A stretch of DNA of 64,000 nucleotides from Adiantum capillus-veneris. Taxonomy: Eukaryota > Streptophyta > Polypodiopsida > Polypodiales > Pteridaceae. The position numbers and the translations under genes were made by a program. This document shows, one piece after another, positions 21,753 through 33,249 of this stretch. Location: the NCBI GenBank assembly GCA_014529385.2, contig CM043942.1:107025141-107089140 (forward strand), written 5' to 3'. The notes below the pieces were generated by a model, which was given only the letters and a program-made list of their open reading frames with translations, was not told the DNA's origin and did not search any database. Each line of letters opens with the position of its first letter. The stretch's first letter is position 1.

Positions 21753-24700
21753 TGGGGTTTTTTACACCAAATTTCTCTAGACATTTACCCACATTGGCCC
21801 ACTTGTTTGGTCTTATTCTAAGCAACTCGGCTAACATTATTGTACATTTGACTGGGTTAGATAGAATATCTACTAGCCCCTTTGAATCGATGGCCTTGTT
21901 GGGAGACAGTCTCTGTGATGGGACTACAACCACATCTGACTTGGTCTGGTATTCTCCCATGTAGGACGGTAGTGTTCTTAGCGAATGGGGTTGACTATCC
22001 ATAGATTGTACAGATCCTTTGTCGCCCCAACACGATTGCACGTCTAGATTCATTTGAGATCCAGTCTCAAATTACTCTATTGGTGGTAGAAACACTCCTC
22101 GTTCATCACCAGTCTTGTCTACTCGTCTTCTTAGGTCATCGGCTTCATTGGCCTCTCTGACTTGTTTCCACAATTCATCAAGACCATCTATCTCTTTACA
22201 ATCCCTAGGTATAGCTTGGTGAAATCCCTCGGAAGAGTTATCCGTGGTATTCAGTACTATCCTTGGTTCTAATGCTGGGTCTTTGAGTTTTGGTATGTGC
22301 TCATGACTAGAATTTGGCTCTTTTAGTTCCTGGTTTGGTGGAATTACTTGTGTAGGCATGACACGGATCACATCCTCAGGTTTTGCACCTGGTGGTTCTA
22401 GTAAAGATTGGGCTGTTTGAATCATTTTCCTGCACATTTCCAACCTTTGCTTTTCTAATTCCGCATAGGGATATGTCATCCACTTCTGTTCTTGGGTTTG
22501 ATTGTTTTTGAACCTCGCATCATAGGCTTTCAAGAGGGAATCTAATGTCTCATTAACCTTATCTACCAACACAGATCCTCCTGAACTAGCACTTCTCGGT
22601 TTCTCATCCGTGGATGGTTCTTCTAGAGGTTAAACCATCTGTGTAAGAGAAGGTGCCTCCTTTTCCTCATGTTGTTTTATCTTCTCCTCAGCTTCGGTAA
22701 GCTTCTCAGCTAGGGATTTTTTCTCTCGTTCCCTGCGTGCTTTCATCCTAGTATTTCTAGCTTTCCAACTATTTTGTTTGCTCTTGGTTTTTTGACTAGG
22801 TGCGTCTGTCTTTGGTCCATCATCTGTCTTTTGACTCATGTCACTTTCCGTGTTCTTTGTCTCTGGATTCTCATCAGCTTTCTTTTGAGCTTGTGCTCTC
22901 GTAACCACTTGAACTGGTACAACATTTTCATTTTCTGAGCTACTAGGGAGCTGAACAATCCCTGATACATTTGTCGTGATTTTCCTGATTTGGTTTGGGT
23001 TTTTCGAGCAATCGGGGATCAAGTGAGTGATGCCACACTCAAGACAATAGGCATTTACTTCAGTGATCTCCGTACAAGGACGTTGTTTGACCAAGTGGTT
23101 GTCACGACTTTTGTGAGAATCTGTCTCTGGTTGAGGAGATTCTTTTAGCATTTCCTCTTGTCTATAAGCAATCTTTGACCTAGATAAGCCGCTATTTGCA
23201 ATGAATCGCAATGTATTTTTGTCCATTTCATACCTTTTTTCTTTTGATTGAAACCCAGGAGGTGGAGGTTGTACCGGCCTCACCACTCCATGTGTTTCTC
23301 TCACATTTTGTTGCTCCGAAGGGTAGTACTCACTTTGGTTGCTATACCACATTGTAGCTGGTATTGGCGTTGGTTTATTTGATGCTTCCATCATTGGCAT
23401 GTATCTCATGTCTACCGGAATTCTAGCACCTAGCAGCGGAGGTTGTTGTCCTAAGACAAGATATGGACTTAAAACTCCTACTGGTCTTGGCGCATTCCCC
23501 GTAATGTATCTAGGTGGAGTAGGTGCTTCTTGAACAGGTTGTACATATCTCTCTCTAGCATTTTCCATGCTATAATAGCACTCTTCCCCCGTATGGTTCG
23601 TCCATTTTCTCTCAATTTCACACCACTTCGGCTCTCCCGAATCAGACCTTGCAAGAGGAATCAACCTCTTCACCAAGTCGTCGATAAGCTTTTCTTGATG
23701 AATAGGTGCCGTTGGCTTGGCAATGGACTCACTTATCTGTGAAACACTGTGCTGAGAGGATGTGTCATCTCCTTGACTCTTTAAGTCCTTTTCTTTGTAT
23801 GCCTCACAGTTATCCACTAGATAAAGAGCTTCTTTGATCAACTCGTTTAGCGTCATCCTCCTTATCATATGCAGATCCTTCTAAAGGCCTGCATGTCTCA
23901 TTCCCTGGATAAAGATCAACATCAGTCATGCTTGCGTAGGTAATTCCGCTCTCGGACAGAGCTTAACATATCTCTCGAGCTGTAATGATGCCTTACGTAC
24001 AGATTCGGCCTCTTTCTGTTTGAATCTATGGATTTGGGAGACCGTGTTGTGAGCAATTCCTTTTGGCGAGAATTCTTCAATAAACTCCTCAAACATCTCA
24101 TCTAGGGTCTCAAAATCCCATTTTTCCACCGAGTCGAACCATGTAGCTGCATCATCTTCTAGAGTCAATCCAAATCCCGCAAACTGTGTCGCAAAATCTG
24201 AAACTTCCTCTGCTCTAATCACTCTTCTAAAAGCCGTTACGTGATCTCTCGAATCTTTATCTCCGGAGTATTTTCTGTTTACCCATTTTTGGACTTGGGA
24301 TGGTCTAACTCGTCGATTGTCTACAAGTCTAACCAGAGACTCTCCCAATCCTTCTCTCGTTGTCGCTCTTGAAGGGAATCCTGGTGGCTCTCTTCTTGGA
24401 ACTCCTATAGGAATTCTCGTGTTTGATGGAGGCATTTGTGGTCCTTCATTGACTAAATATCCACCTCTTTCTAGTACGCTCTGTGGATTTGTGCTTTCTA
24501 CAACTCTGTATTCTCGTCCATACTTGTCGACAACTATAGATCTCCATTGACACTCGACTCCGTATGTGTAGACATATAAGAGCTTGTAATCCGTTATCTC
24601 TTCTAGGTATGGATCTGAGCACCTATAAAGATTGACCTCATTTTCGTCAATGTATCTATATAGTCCTTCGCTCTCATGACCAATCATCCAAACTCTCTCA

Positions 24701-24813
24701 ACAAGATGGGTCTTTATCAATTGCAAGTTTGGAAGATCCATTGTGGGAGGATATTCCTCTATCGTCAGGATCTCCAAGCTTGCGTAAGCTGCGTTTGAAT
24801 CTAGGGTAGACAT
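21718..24813 (-). pseudogene. gag of element D
   Basis: Starts at an ATG at 24813. The first 295 codons hold a family-specific N-terminal region and, at about residues 185-290, a retrotransposon Gag domain (AATWFDSVEKWDFETLDEMF ... FKQKEAESV ... LCPRAELP). The same frame goes on through a TGA (23928-23926) and a TAG (23883-23881) into a 412-codon segment. This has a zinc-knuckle-like CLECGITHLIPDC with three rather than four residues between the second Cys and His, then a lysine/glutamate-rich probable coiled coil. TAA codons at 22632-22630 and 22074-22072 interrupt the rest. The frame is otherwise open, so the stops look like late point changes. Confidence 0.85.
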
Positions 24814-27226
24814 GATTTCTGGGCTTAAGAGCTTATTCTTGGTTCAAGTAGAATTAGTCCACTGTGTTCAAGTGCTTTGGTTACAGAAAATTCGAAACTA
24901 TGTCCAAAACCGCAACCGTTTCGTCACAATTCTCGCAAATTGTCGCTTGTAGACACCCCTAACTTGCGGATGAATTTTGAGGCCTTAAACGATGTTTTTT
25001 TCAAAGTAGAACTAAATGGTTGCCGTGGGCATGCATTTAGTTCATTTTTTGCTCTAAGATCTGTAGAGCCGCTCTCAGGCTACGTTTTTGATATAAAAAC
25101 TTTTCCGATCTGATACCGTTTGTGAAGGTTATGTCCAAAATAGTGAAATGCAGTTTAGACTGGTCAAAATGAGTCCAAATTCTATTTTGAAAGAAGATTT
25201 GGGATCTCTGTGACTCTGTGAACACTTCTGTATGGTCAAAAGTACAGTTGGATGTCTATATGCTCAGAATTTAACAAAATTTGGTCCAGAGACTCCCCTT
25301 GAGTCCATCAACACAATGGTATGCTCAGAATTTCAATTGGACCTAAATATGGCCTTGATACATCCTACGCGTAGGATGTCTTTTTGCTCAGAATGACTTG
25401 AAATTTTCACCCTAGCTTCTCCTTGATGTGCTGATCACAATGGTGTGTTCATAAGTTGGTTTGGAGTCCTAAATCAAGCTGGAGACATCCTACGCGTAGG
25501 ATGTCTTTTTGCTCTGTTTCAGCTCAAACTTGCACTGTAGCTTCCCCTTGATGTGCTTAACTCACAGCTATTTTCACTTTTTGATTCCGACACCTATAGG
25601 TTGGTCAAATGATCAAGAATTTGTTCCAAAGGCCTGATGTCTGTTCTGATGAATTCCCAAGTCAAATCAACTCCAAACTGGACCAAAATTGACTAGGAGG
25701 CTTGCCTAAGGCTATATGACAGCATGGTATGGTCAAAGTAGAATTTTGGTCTCAAAATCATGCAGGAGACATCCTACGCGTAGTATGTCTTTTTGCTCAG
25801 AATGAACCCAAATTTGAACTACAAACTCTCCTTAAGGTGTTGATCACTCTGGTATGCTCAAAATTAAGTTTGGAGTGCAAAATCACACATATGACATCCT
25901 ACGCGTAGGATGTCTTTTTGCCCTGTTTGACCCCAGACTTGACCCAAAGCTTCCCCTTGATGTTAGCAACCCAATGGTATGCTTAGATTTGAATTTGGAT
26001 GTCAAAAGACCCCAAAACTAGCTATCCTTGCTTTTTCAGCCAAAAGTGCTATAGTCTGTTCAATCTTCCTTTCACTAACCCAAATGAGATGAAATTTATC
26101 ACATGCACTCAATACAACATGTATAACATGCACATGAAGTCACTCTTTGGTTTGGTCTCAAAATTATGCCTTGGGCACAATTTGGGTAGGATGTCTGGCA
26201 ATTCGCGTCTTTTGGCTTTGATCTGTCAAAATTTGGTCAAATTTCCACTTTCCAGGTGAAAATAGGGTAAAACCTACCTTCTAAACACACTGGTAACCTC
26301 AGATTTTCAAAATTTCCACTAGATCACCCTGTAGACATCCTACGCGTAGGATGTCTACTGCTGATTTTTTGAGACTGAAGTGTCCCTGATGCTTCCTTAT
26401 GCTCTCAACAAGTGCAAGTATGCTTCACAATTGCAAAAACATGCAAAAATCACTCAATTTAAGCCTTTTCTGAAATTTTGCGTTTTTTTGACTCCGCCTT
26501 TTGGCTTTTGGTCAACAAAAATAGGGAAAAACATCCAAGTCAATATGTAACTAGGGTAAAACCTACCCTTTGAACCCACTGGTAACCTCAGTTTTCCCAA
26601 ATTCCTTACCAAAAGTGCCTTGGAGACATCCTACACGTAGGACGTCTACTGATGAAATTTTGGCAGAATTCATCCACAGGCCTCCCCAAGTCTTGAGCAC
26701 TACTTTTCAAGCATTCCTACCAGTTTTTATGCAAAATTGTTCTCAGAATCTTAAGTTTCTTGTTTTCGCATTATTGACACTCCGTCTTTGGTCTTTTGGG
26801 TGTCAAGAGTTGTTCAAAACTCTAGTTTCAATGTATACTTAGGGTAAACCCCCCCTTCTGAACACACTGGTGCAGTCAAAATTTTCAAATTTGGTCTCCA
26901 GAACCCCTTTGAGACATCCTACGCGTAGGATGTCTATGTTTACAGAATTGCAGGTTTTCTTCACAGAACCCTTGCAAATGCTCTTTTATATGCGTAGCAT
27001 CAGTCAGTCATACAAAAATGTCCACAAAAGCTTGTTTAATGCATTTTTACCCTCAAAAGCACACTTTTCCGTGATTTCAAATGCAATCAAGCACTTTAGC
27101 AAATAATTCAGTGATGAATAGCTCTAGATCAGAATCGGATCACTTACCTAAAGCTACTCCTACAAATCATATAGGGTTTTGCATCTATGAGTAGAAAAGC
27201 GCTTCACTGCCACACACGGACTAGTA
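24814..27226 (-). other. Long untranslated leader of element D with iterated palindromes
   Basis: No coding similarity over 2.4 kb between the primer-binding site and gag. The region is a degenerate tandem array. Segments like TTGATGTGCTGATCACAATGGTATGCTC and TTTTTGCTCAGAATGA recur, and a 22 bp palindrome is embedded seven times. Such a leader would hold packaging and dimerisation signals. Confidence 0.6.
25359..26934. repeat. Seven copies of a 22-bp palindrome (GACATCCTACG and its reverse complement)
   Basis: Copies at 25359-25380, 25484-25505, 25768-25789, 25893-25914, 26334-26355, 26625-26646 and 26913-26934. The consensus is GACATCCTACG followed directly by CGTAGGATGTC, with no spacer. 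Four copies are perfect, one differs at its first base (TACATC), one at one internal base (CGTAGT) and one at two (CTACACGTAGGACG). Distances between starts are 125, 284, 125, 441, 291 and 288 bp. Confidence 0.95.
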
Positions 27227-27236
27227 AACGGCGCCA
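27227..27236 (-). promoter_or_regulatory. Primer-binding site of element D (tRNA-Asp type)
   Basis: The coding strand reads TGGCGCCGTT one base after the 5' LTR. This matches the 3' end of tRNA-Asp, the primer known for Tat/Athila-type plant Ty3 elements. Pairing weakens after ten bases. Confidence 0.8.
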
Positions 27237-27237
27237 A

Positions 27238-28194
27238 TGTTGGACGGGAAGCAACTCACACACCCATGAAGTGCATGCAAACACTACCTAGATCAACATA
27301 ATGTCAATCGAGGACACAGATGACACGATAGGCACACAGAGGAAATCTCTTAAGCTTGTCAGGCTGAGACCATCCTACACATACAACACTCTGGAAGGCC
27401 AACTAAACCACAATCAAGAACCTCATTGCTCTCAACTACACCACCTAGCCACATACACACATGCGGAAGGTAACTCACCTAATCATGCCAGATTCGTACG
27501 AAACTTAAGGAACACCATCCCCTCACTAGGATACACCTGTCCCTAAGATTCTACACTCAAAACCCTCACTCAAAACCCATCTGCAGAAAACACATAGGAT
27601 GACAGAGCCAAATTTTGAAAGTGCCCGAAACTGAAATTTATGAGTACCTATGCGTAGCTTATGTCGCCACGATTCTATAGACTACTAGCACGCAGAAAAC
27701 AGACATCGTTTGATACACTTACGGCCACAATTAGCTCGTAAATGCGTCCGCGTGTGCGCTTCCTCTCGCGTGGAATGCTTGGCGTTGTCGCGTAGCTCTC
27801 CTCGAGCCTACCGCAATGGTGCATTCGGATCTCCAATGTGTTGAGCGAGCCGGGCGTAGCGAGAGGATGAAGCTCACGCTCACTCTCTTTCTCTCTCACA
27901 CACAGTAGACGGCAGCGCTAAAACTTGATTATGATAAAAGTCTTTTTACAAAATGACCTAGGTACCTTATATACTAAGGCTACCTTAGGTTTAACCAAAA
28001 ATGGGGTTGAAAGGGTCAAATGGCTTTGTATTTACAATCTGGAAGTGCCATTGCACCCCGGCTTCTAAAACTAGAATAACTACTCATTACAAATGACATT
28101 TATAGCCATAATCCGCAACATTTCATAACTCGCAAAAGATAAGACTTTGGTACGAAACTTGAGTTATGTTGTGTTGTTGACCCAGCGGTCAACA
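27238..28194 (-). repeat. 5' LTR of element D
   Basis: Partner of 16784-17727. It carries an extra 13 bp (a second AAAACCCTCACTC-like unit) near 27560. CCTAT follows at 28195-28199. Confidence 0.95.
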
Positions 28195-28640
28195 CCTATC
28201 TTGGACAAATGGTGAAGCTTGCTTCTCCCCATGTTGATTTTGGAACTATCTTAGACAAGTGGTGGAGCTTTGCTTTTCGACTCTTTATAATACAATGAAG
28301 TATAGGTTGGTTACATGGTGAATCTTAAGGCCAAACCTCCCATTTTACTAGCATGGAGATGATAGGTTGGACAAGTGGATCAACCTTCTATCATTTCTCC
28401 ATGACTATATTGGACAATTAGTAGACCTAACATCTCTCTATGTTGTCTAGAGATGAGCTTGAATAAGTGATGGGCCGTGCTTCTCTCTTTCCTTGGTTTA
28501 CTAGTTTGAAGACTCAGTATATATACTTTCTTAGATCTAGCTTGAACAAGTGGTGGACCTTGTATCCACAATCTTAATTCATTACAAAAAAGTATATGAG
28601 AAAATAAGATAGGAATCTTGGTTTGAAGGTCAAGCAATTA
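28195..28640 (+). repeat. Satellite array continuing after element D
   Basis: CTTGGACAAATGGTG-type boxes resume at once after the target duplication and fade out by about 28570. Confidence 0.85.
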
Positions 28641-29463
28641 GTTTCCAAATGCACATAATAATATATTTTCCACCCATAAGAAAAGAAATTTAAATATGTT
28701 ATTACCAAATTGACAAAGGTAACGTCCAATAATTCTAGCTTTGCATCTTGTCAAATCTAAATCTTCATCAAGGCGACATGCATATATACATCAACTTTCA
28801 AGCCATTCAAGAATACATGCACTTAGATTCCATAGTTTTCTTTTCAAAGTCTTTTAGGTTCTAAAACTCTTTCATATAAAGTATGTAATGACAAAATTCT
28901 TGAAGCAAACATTTGTGCCCAAGAAAAAGATCCCTCTCACATATTTAAAGTCCATGAATTCTCTGATCCACACTTACACAAGTTTTATTTTGACATCAAA
29001 TATCAATTCTCTCATAGTTACAAATAAATGCAACCTCGATATATGAATTGACAAAAAATTAATTTCTTTTACTATATGACCCAACATAGACCCCAATCAA
29101 ATAAAAAACGAGTCCCCAAAAAATTTGGGTGCACTCTAGCAATACATCACAGTCCCCTTACAATAGGATGCACTCCAATAGTACATTGAAGTCCCCTTAG
29201 AGTAGGGTGCACTCCATTGAATTGTTCATAAAATTGACACACCTTTGTTTTTTTGTTTTAAAGACTATATCAAATTATACAAATGTTGAAAGATACACAC
29301 TAGAATAAAAAAAGCATCTTATGGCCATATTTATTCAATGCTTTCGTGTTGACAAGTACACACCAAGGAAATAATTTGTCTCAGAATCACTATACTGATT
29401 TACAATTGTGTTGTATGTATAGACTCTCTTATCTCTTGCATACAACCATCCTACCAACCGTGG
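28641..29463. other. AT-rich spacer with a short tandem repeat
   Basis: At about 29130-29225 a unit with GTGCACTCTA/GATGCACTCCA and AGTCCCCTTA repeats two to three times at about 50 bp. Nothing else recognised. Confidence 0.55.
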
Positions 29464-30069
29464 AATTATGGTTCTCTGCAAGAAGTTTGCCTCCACATCT
29501 TTGGAAATATAAGATATGTCCCTGGCATGTTCCACAACACCCTATATGGAGTGTCATAAAAAATTAAGGTATTGTTTGCATCCAAATATCACTCAAATTT
29601 TTGTGATAAACCCTTGTAAATCCTAACATGATATTTGGATTTTGGCAATTTTTGTTACTCATAAACACCTTGAACTTGGTATACTGCTCAAGAAAACATT
29701 TTTGTGTGATGCGTTGCATCCTTGTTAAGTTATAGCAACTCCATATCCATAGCTCAAAGTATTCAGCACAAAAATCCAAAAAACTTTGTGCGTCTGGTCG
29801 CACCACATGATAAACTTCATCTTTATCCTCCACAAGTCGCATGTGTTGAGCCCAAGCTGGCATAGAATCTCCATGTTTCATTTCAATTGTCTTGAGAAGT
29901 AACCCCTCTAGATCCAAGATAAGTACTCTTTTGATGTTCTTGAAAGCAAGTAGGTGATAAGGAGGTGATTCATTCCTTGGACAAGGTCTTGGAGGAGGTT
30001 GGATGGGTAATTCAATAGTTTTCTTCAATTTATGCCAGCATATAGCCAATCCATTTTTCTGTAATGATT
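29464..30069 (-). pseudogene. FCP1/SCP-type HAD phosphatase domain, copy b
   Basis: An exon seems to begin at 30069 after a canonical acceptor (AATTTCAG). The translation shows KRVLILDLEGLLLK, the HAD motif I position of NIF/FCP1 phosphatases, then VVRPDAQSFLDFCAEYFELWIWSC (a motif II region), then FTRVYHKNLSDIW. A frameshift falls near 29570; in the next frame FYDTPYRVLWNMPG and YLIFPKMW correspond to the DDSPYK...NPPNTAIFP region, but the double aspartate is absent. Motif I is D-L-E rather than the D-L-D needed for catalysis in SCP/FCP1 enzymes, so even an intact version might not be a phosphatase. It lies downstream of copy a on the same strand. Confidence 0.8.
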
Positions 30070-30349
30070 CTGAAATTAAAGAACAAGAACACTTAATGCA
30101 AACACAACAATAGACATGAGTTTTACATTTTCTACCCTAAGGTTTTATTAGATACCAAAATACATCAATGATCTACTCATTAATAGAAAGAAAGTCAAAT
30201 TAAAATCCTGACTCTTTTTTATGCTACACTCTCTCTTAGTCTCAATACCATGGAGTTCAACTAGACTTAAGTCAACTAATAACTACTACTTGTTGTTAAA
30301 GGTATGCTTGAAGTGCATAAGGCTTAACCAATGCTCTAGTGTAGAATGG

Positions 30350-33130
30350 GTATTTAGGTCTCAAGGTCTACCACTTATCCAAGCAAAGATCCATTCAGAT
30401 ATGGACACCCAATTTTTCTTAATATAATGATATAGAGTGGACAAGTGGTGAATCCTGAGACCAAACCACTCATGCTACTAGGGATAATAGGTTGGACAAG
30501 TGGTGGACCTTGAATGTAAACCCTCCATCTACAAAGTATCATGGGTTTTGGGTATTTCAATGGACTCTAGAATCTTGGAGACATGGTGGAGCTTACTTCT
30601 CTCCATGTTTCAATGAAGTCTATCTTGGATACATGGTGGAGCATCATTCTCTCCATGTTTCAATGGAGCCTAGCTTGGACAAGTGGTGGACGTTTTTTTC
30701 TCTCTATGTTTGAACAAATTTAGCTTGGACAAGTGGTGGACCTTGGAACAAAACCCCCATGTACAACATATCATGGACATTACAAGTGGTGAGAAAAAAT
30801 ATCATTCAATATATAACCTTATAGGTTGGAAAAGTGGTGGACCTTGAATGCAAACCCCCCATGTACAAATTATCAGTCATGCTACTAGGAATAATTTGGT
30901 ATTAAGGTCCATGTTTCAATGGAGCCTAGCTTGGACAAGTGGTGGACCTTTGTTTCTCTCTATGTTTCAATAGAATTAGCTTGGACAAGTGGTGAACCTT
31001 GGAACAAAACCCCCATGTAAAGCATGTCATGGACATTACAAGTGATGCGAAAAAATACCATTCAAGGTATAACCTTATAGGCTGGACAAGTGGTGGACCT
31101 TAGCACCCAATTCCTCTTGATATAATGACAGAGTGGAAAAGTGGTGAATCATGAGACCAAACCTACTAGGGATAATAGGTTGGACAAGTGGTTGACCTTG
31201 AATGTAAATCCCCCATGTACAAAATATGGTGGGTTTTGCGTATTTCAATGGAGCCTAGCATCTTGGAGACATGGTGGAACTTACTTCTCTCCATGGTTTA
31301 ATGGAGACTATCTAGGAGAAATGATGGAGGTTCCTTCTCTCCATGTTTCAATGGAGCCTAGCTTGGACAAGTCATGGACCTTTGTTTCTCTCTATGTTTG
31401 AATATGGTTAGCTTGGACAAGTGGTGGATCTTGGAATGAAACTCCCATGTAAAACATATCATGGGCATTTCAAGTGGCGAGAAAGGATACCATTTAAGAT
31501 ATAACCTTATAGGTTGGACAAGTGGTGGGACTTAACACATTTTTCTTCTTAATATAATGACATAGAGTGTACAAGTAGTGCATCTTGAAACCAAACCACT
31601 CATGCTATTAGGGATAATAGGTTAAACAAGTGGTGAGCCTTGAAATAAACCCCCCTAGAGTGTTTCAATGGAGCCTAGCTTGGAAACATGGTAAAGCTTG
31701 CTTCTCTCCATGTTTCAATGCAACCTATCTTGGATAAATGGTGGAGCATCATTCTCTCCATGCTTCAATGGATCCTAGCTTGGACAAGTGGTGGACCTTT
31801 GTTTCTCGCTATGTTTGAATAGAGTTATCTTGGAAAAGTGGTGGACCTTGGAACAAAACCCCCATGTAAAACATATCATGGGCATTACAAGTGGTGAGAA
31901 AAAATACCATTCAATATATAACCTTATAGGTTGAACAAGTGGTGGACCTTAACACCCAATTATTCTTAATATAATGACATAGAGTGGATAAGTGGTGAAC
32001 TTGGGACCAAACCTACTAGGGAAAATAGGTTGGACAAGTGGTGGACCTTGAATGTAAACCCCCCATGTACAAAATATCACTCATCTTACTAGAAATAATT
32101 TGGTATTAAGGTCCATGTTTCAATGCAGCTTAGCTTGGAAAAGTGGTGGACCTTTGTTTCTCTCTATGTTTCAATAGAGTTAGCTTGGACAAGTGGTCCT
32201 TGGAACAAAACCCCCATGTAAATCATGTCATGGACATTACAAGTGGTGAGAAAAAATACAATTCAAGCTATAACATTATAGGTTGGACAAGCGGTGGACC
32301 TTAACACCAAATTTCTCTTAATATAATGACATAGAGTGGACAAGTGGTGAATCATGAGACCAAACCTACTAGGGATAATAGGTTGGATAAGTGGTGGACC
32401 TTAAATGTAAACCCCCCATGTACAAAATATTATGGGTATTGGGTATTTCAATGGAGCCTAGCAACTTGGAGACATGGTGGAGCTTACTTCTCTCCATGTT
32501 TCAATGGAGCCTATCTAGGAGAAACAGTGGAGGTTCCTTCTCTCCATGTTTCAATGAGCCTAGCTTGGACAAGTGGTGGACCTTTCTTTCTCTATATGTT
32601 TTAATAGAGTTAGCTTGGACAAGTGGTGGACCTTGGAATAAAACCCCCATGTAAAACATATCATGGGCATTTCAAGTGGTGAGAAAGGATACCCTTTAAG
32701 ATATAACCTTATAGGTTGGACAAGTGGTGGACCTTAATACATAGTTCTTCTTGATATAATGACATAGAGTGTACAAGTGGTGTATCTTGAGACCAAACCA
32801 CTCGTGCTACTAGGGATAATAGGTTAGACAAGTAGTGGGCCTTGAAATAAAACCCCCCATGTACAAAATAAAATGGGTTTAGGGTATTTAAATGGATCCT
32901 AGCTCGGAGACATGGTGGAGCATCCTTCTCTCCATGTTTCAATATAGCCTAGCTTGGACAAGTGGTGGACCTTTGGTTCTCTCTATGTTTCAATAGAGTT
33001 AGCTTGGACAAGTGGCGGACATTGAAACAAAACTCCCATGTTATGGGTAGTTCAAGTTGTGAGAAAAAAAACCATTTAAAATATAACCTTATAAGTTGGA
33101 CAAGTGGTGGACCTTAACACCCAATCCTTT
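30350..33130 (+). repeat. Satellite array, central-left block
   Basis: At least five higher-order units. Each runs through boxes followed by CTTTGCTTCTCTCTATGTTTC, by CTTGGAACAAAACCCCCATG, by CTTAACACCCAATTC and by CTTGAATGTAAACCCCCCATG. Each also contains the marker CTACTAGGGATAATAGG. Marker spacing is about 350 to 690 bp. TAGCTTGGACAAGTGGTGG is on the + strand. If the FCP1 copies are one gene, this array fills its intron. Confidence 0.93.
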
Positions 33131-33249
33131 TTTCAAACTAAAAAAGCACAATCTCATGCTAACAAAACTATAAATCACAATCGAAAGTTTTGAACAAGAA
33201 AGAGATCAACAATCTTAATAAGAAGGATACTTTTCATTTCATTTGATGA

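Larger units (their letters stand above)
16784..28194 (-). mobile_element. Non-autonomous Ty3-type LTR retrotransposon (element D), 11.4 kb
   Basis: LTRs of 944 bp (16784-17727) and 957 bp (27238-28194) flank a - strand interior. CCTAT lies on both sides (16779-16783 and 28195-28199), a 5 bp target duplication, and the interrupted satellite unit reads through once the element is ignored. A primer-binding site fitting tRNA-Asp and a polypurine tract are present. The interior carries gag, a retropepsin, a WxPK repeat protein, a conserved untranslated block and a DEAD-box helicase fragment. I find no reverse transcriptase, RNase H or integrase motif, so mobility would need enzymes from a relative. 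Confidence 0.92.

Noticed and set aside
25359-26934. CRISPR-like array of 22-bp repeats
   Set aside because: Spacing is irregular (125 to 441 bp), the spacers are themselves repeated, and the locus is a plant retrotransposon leader.
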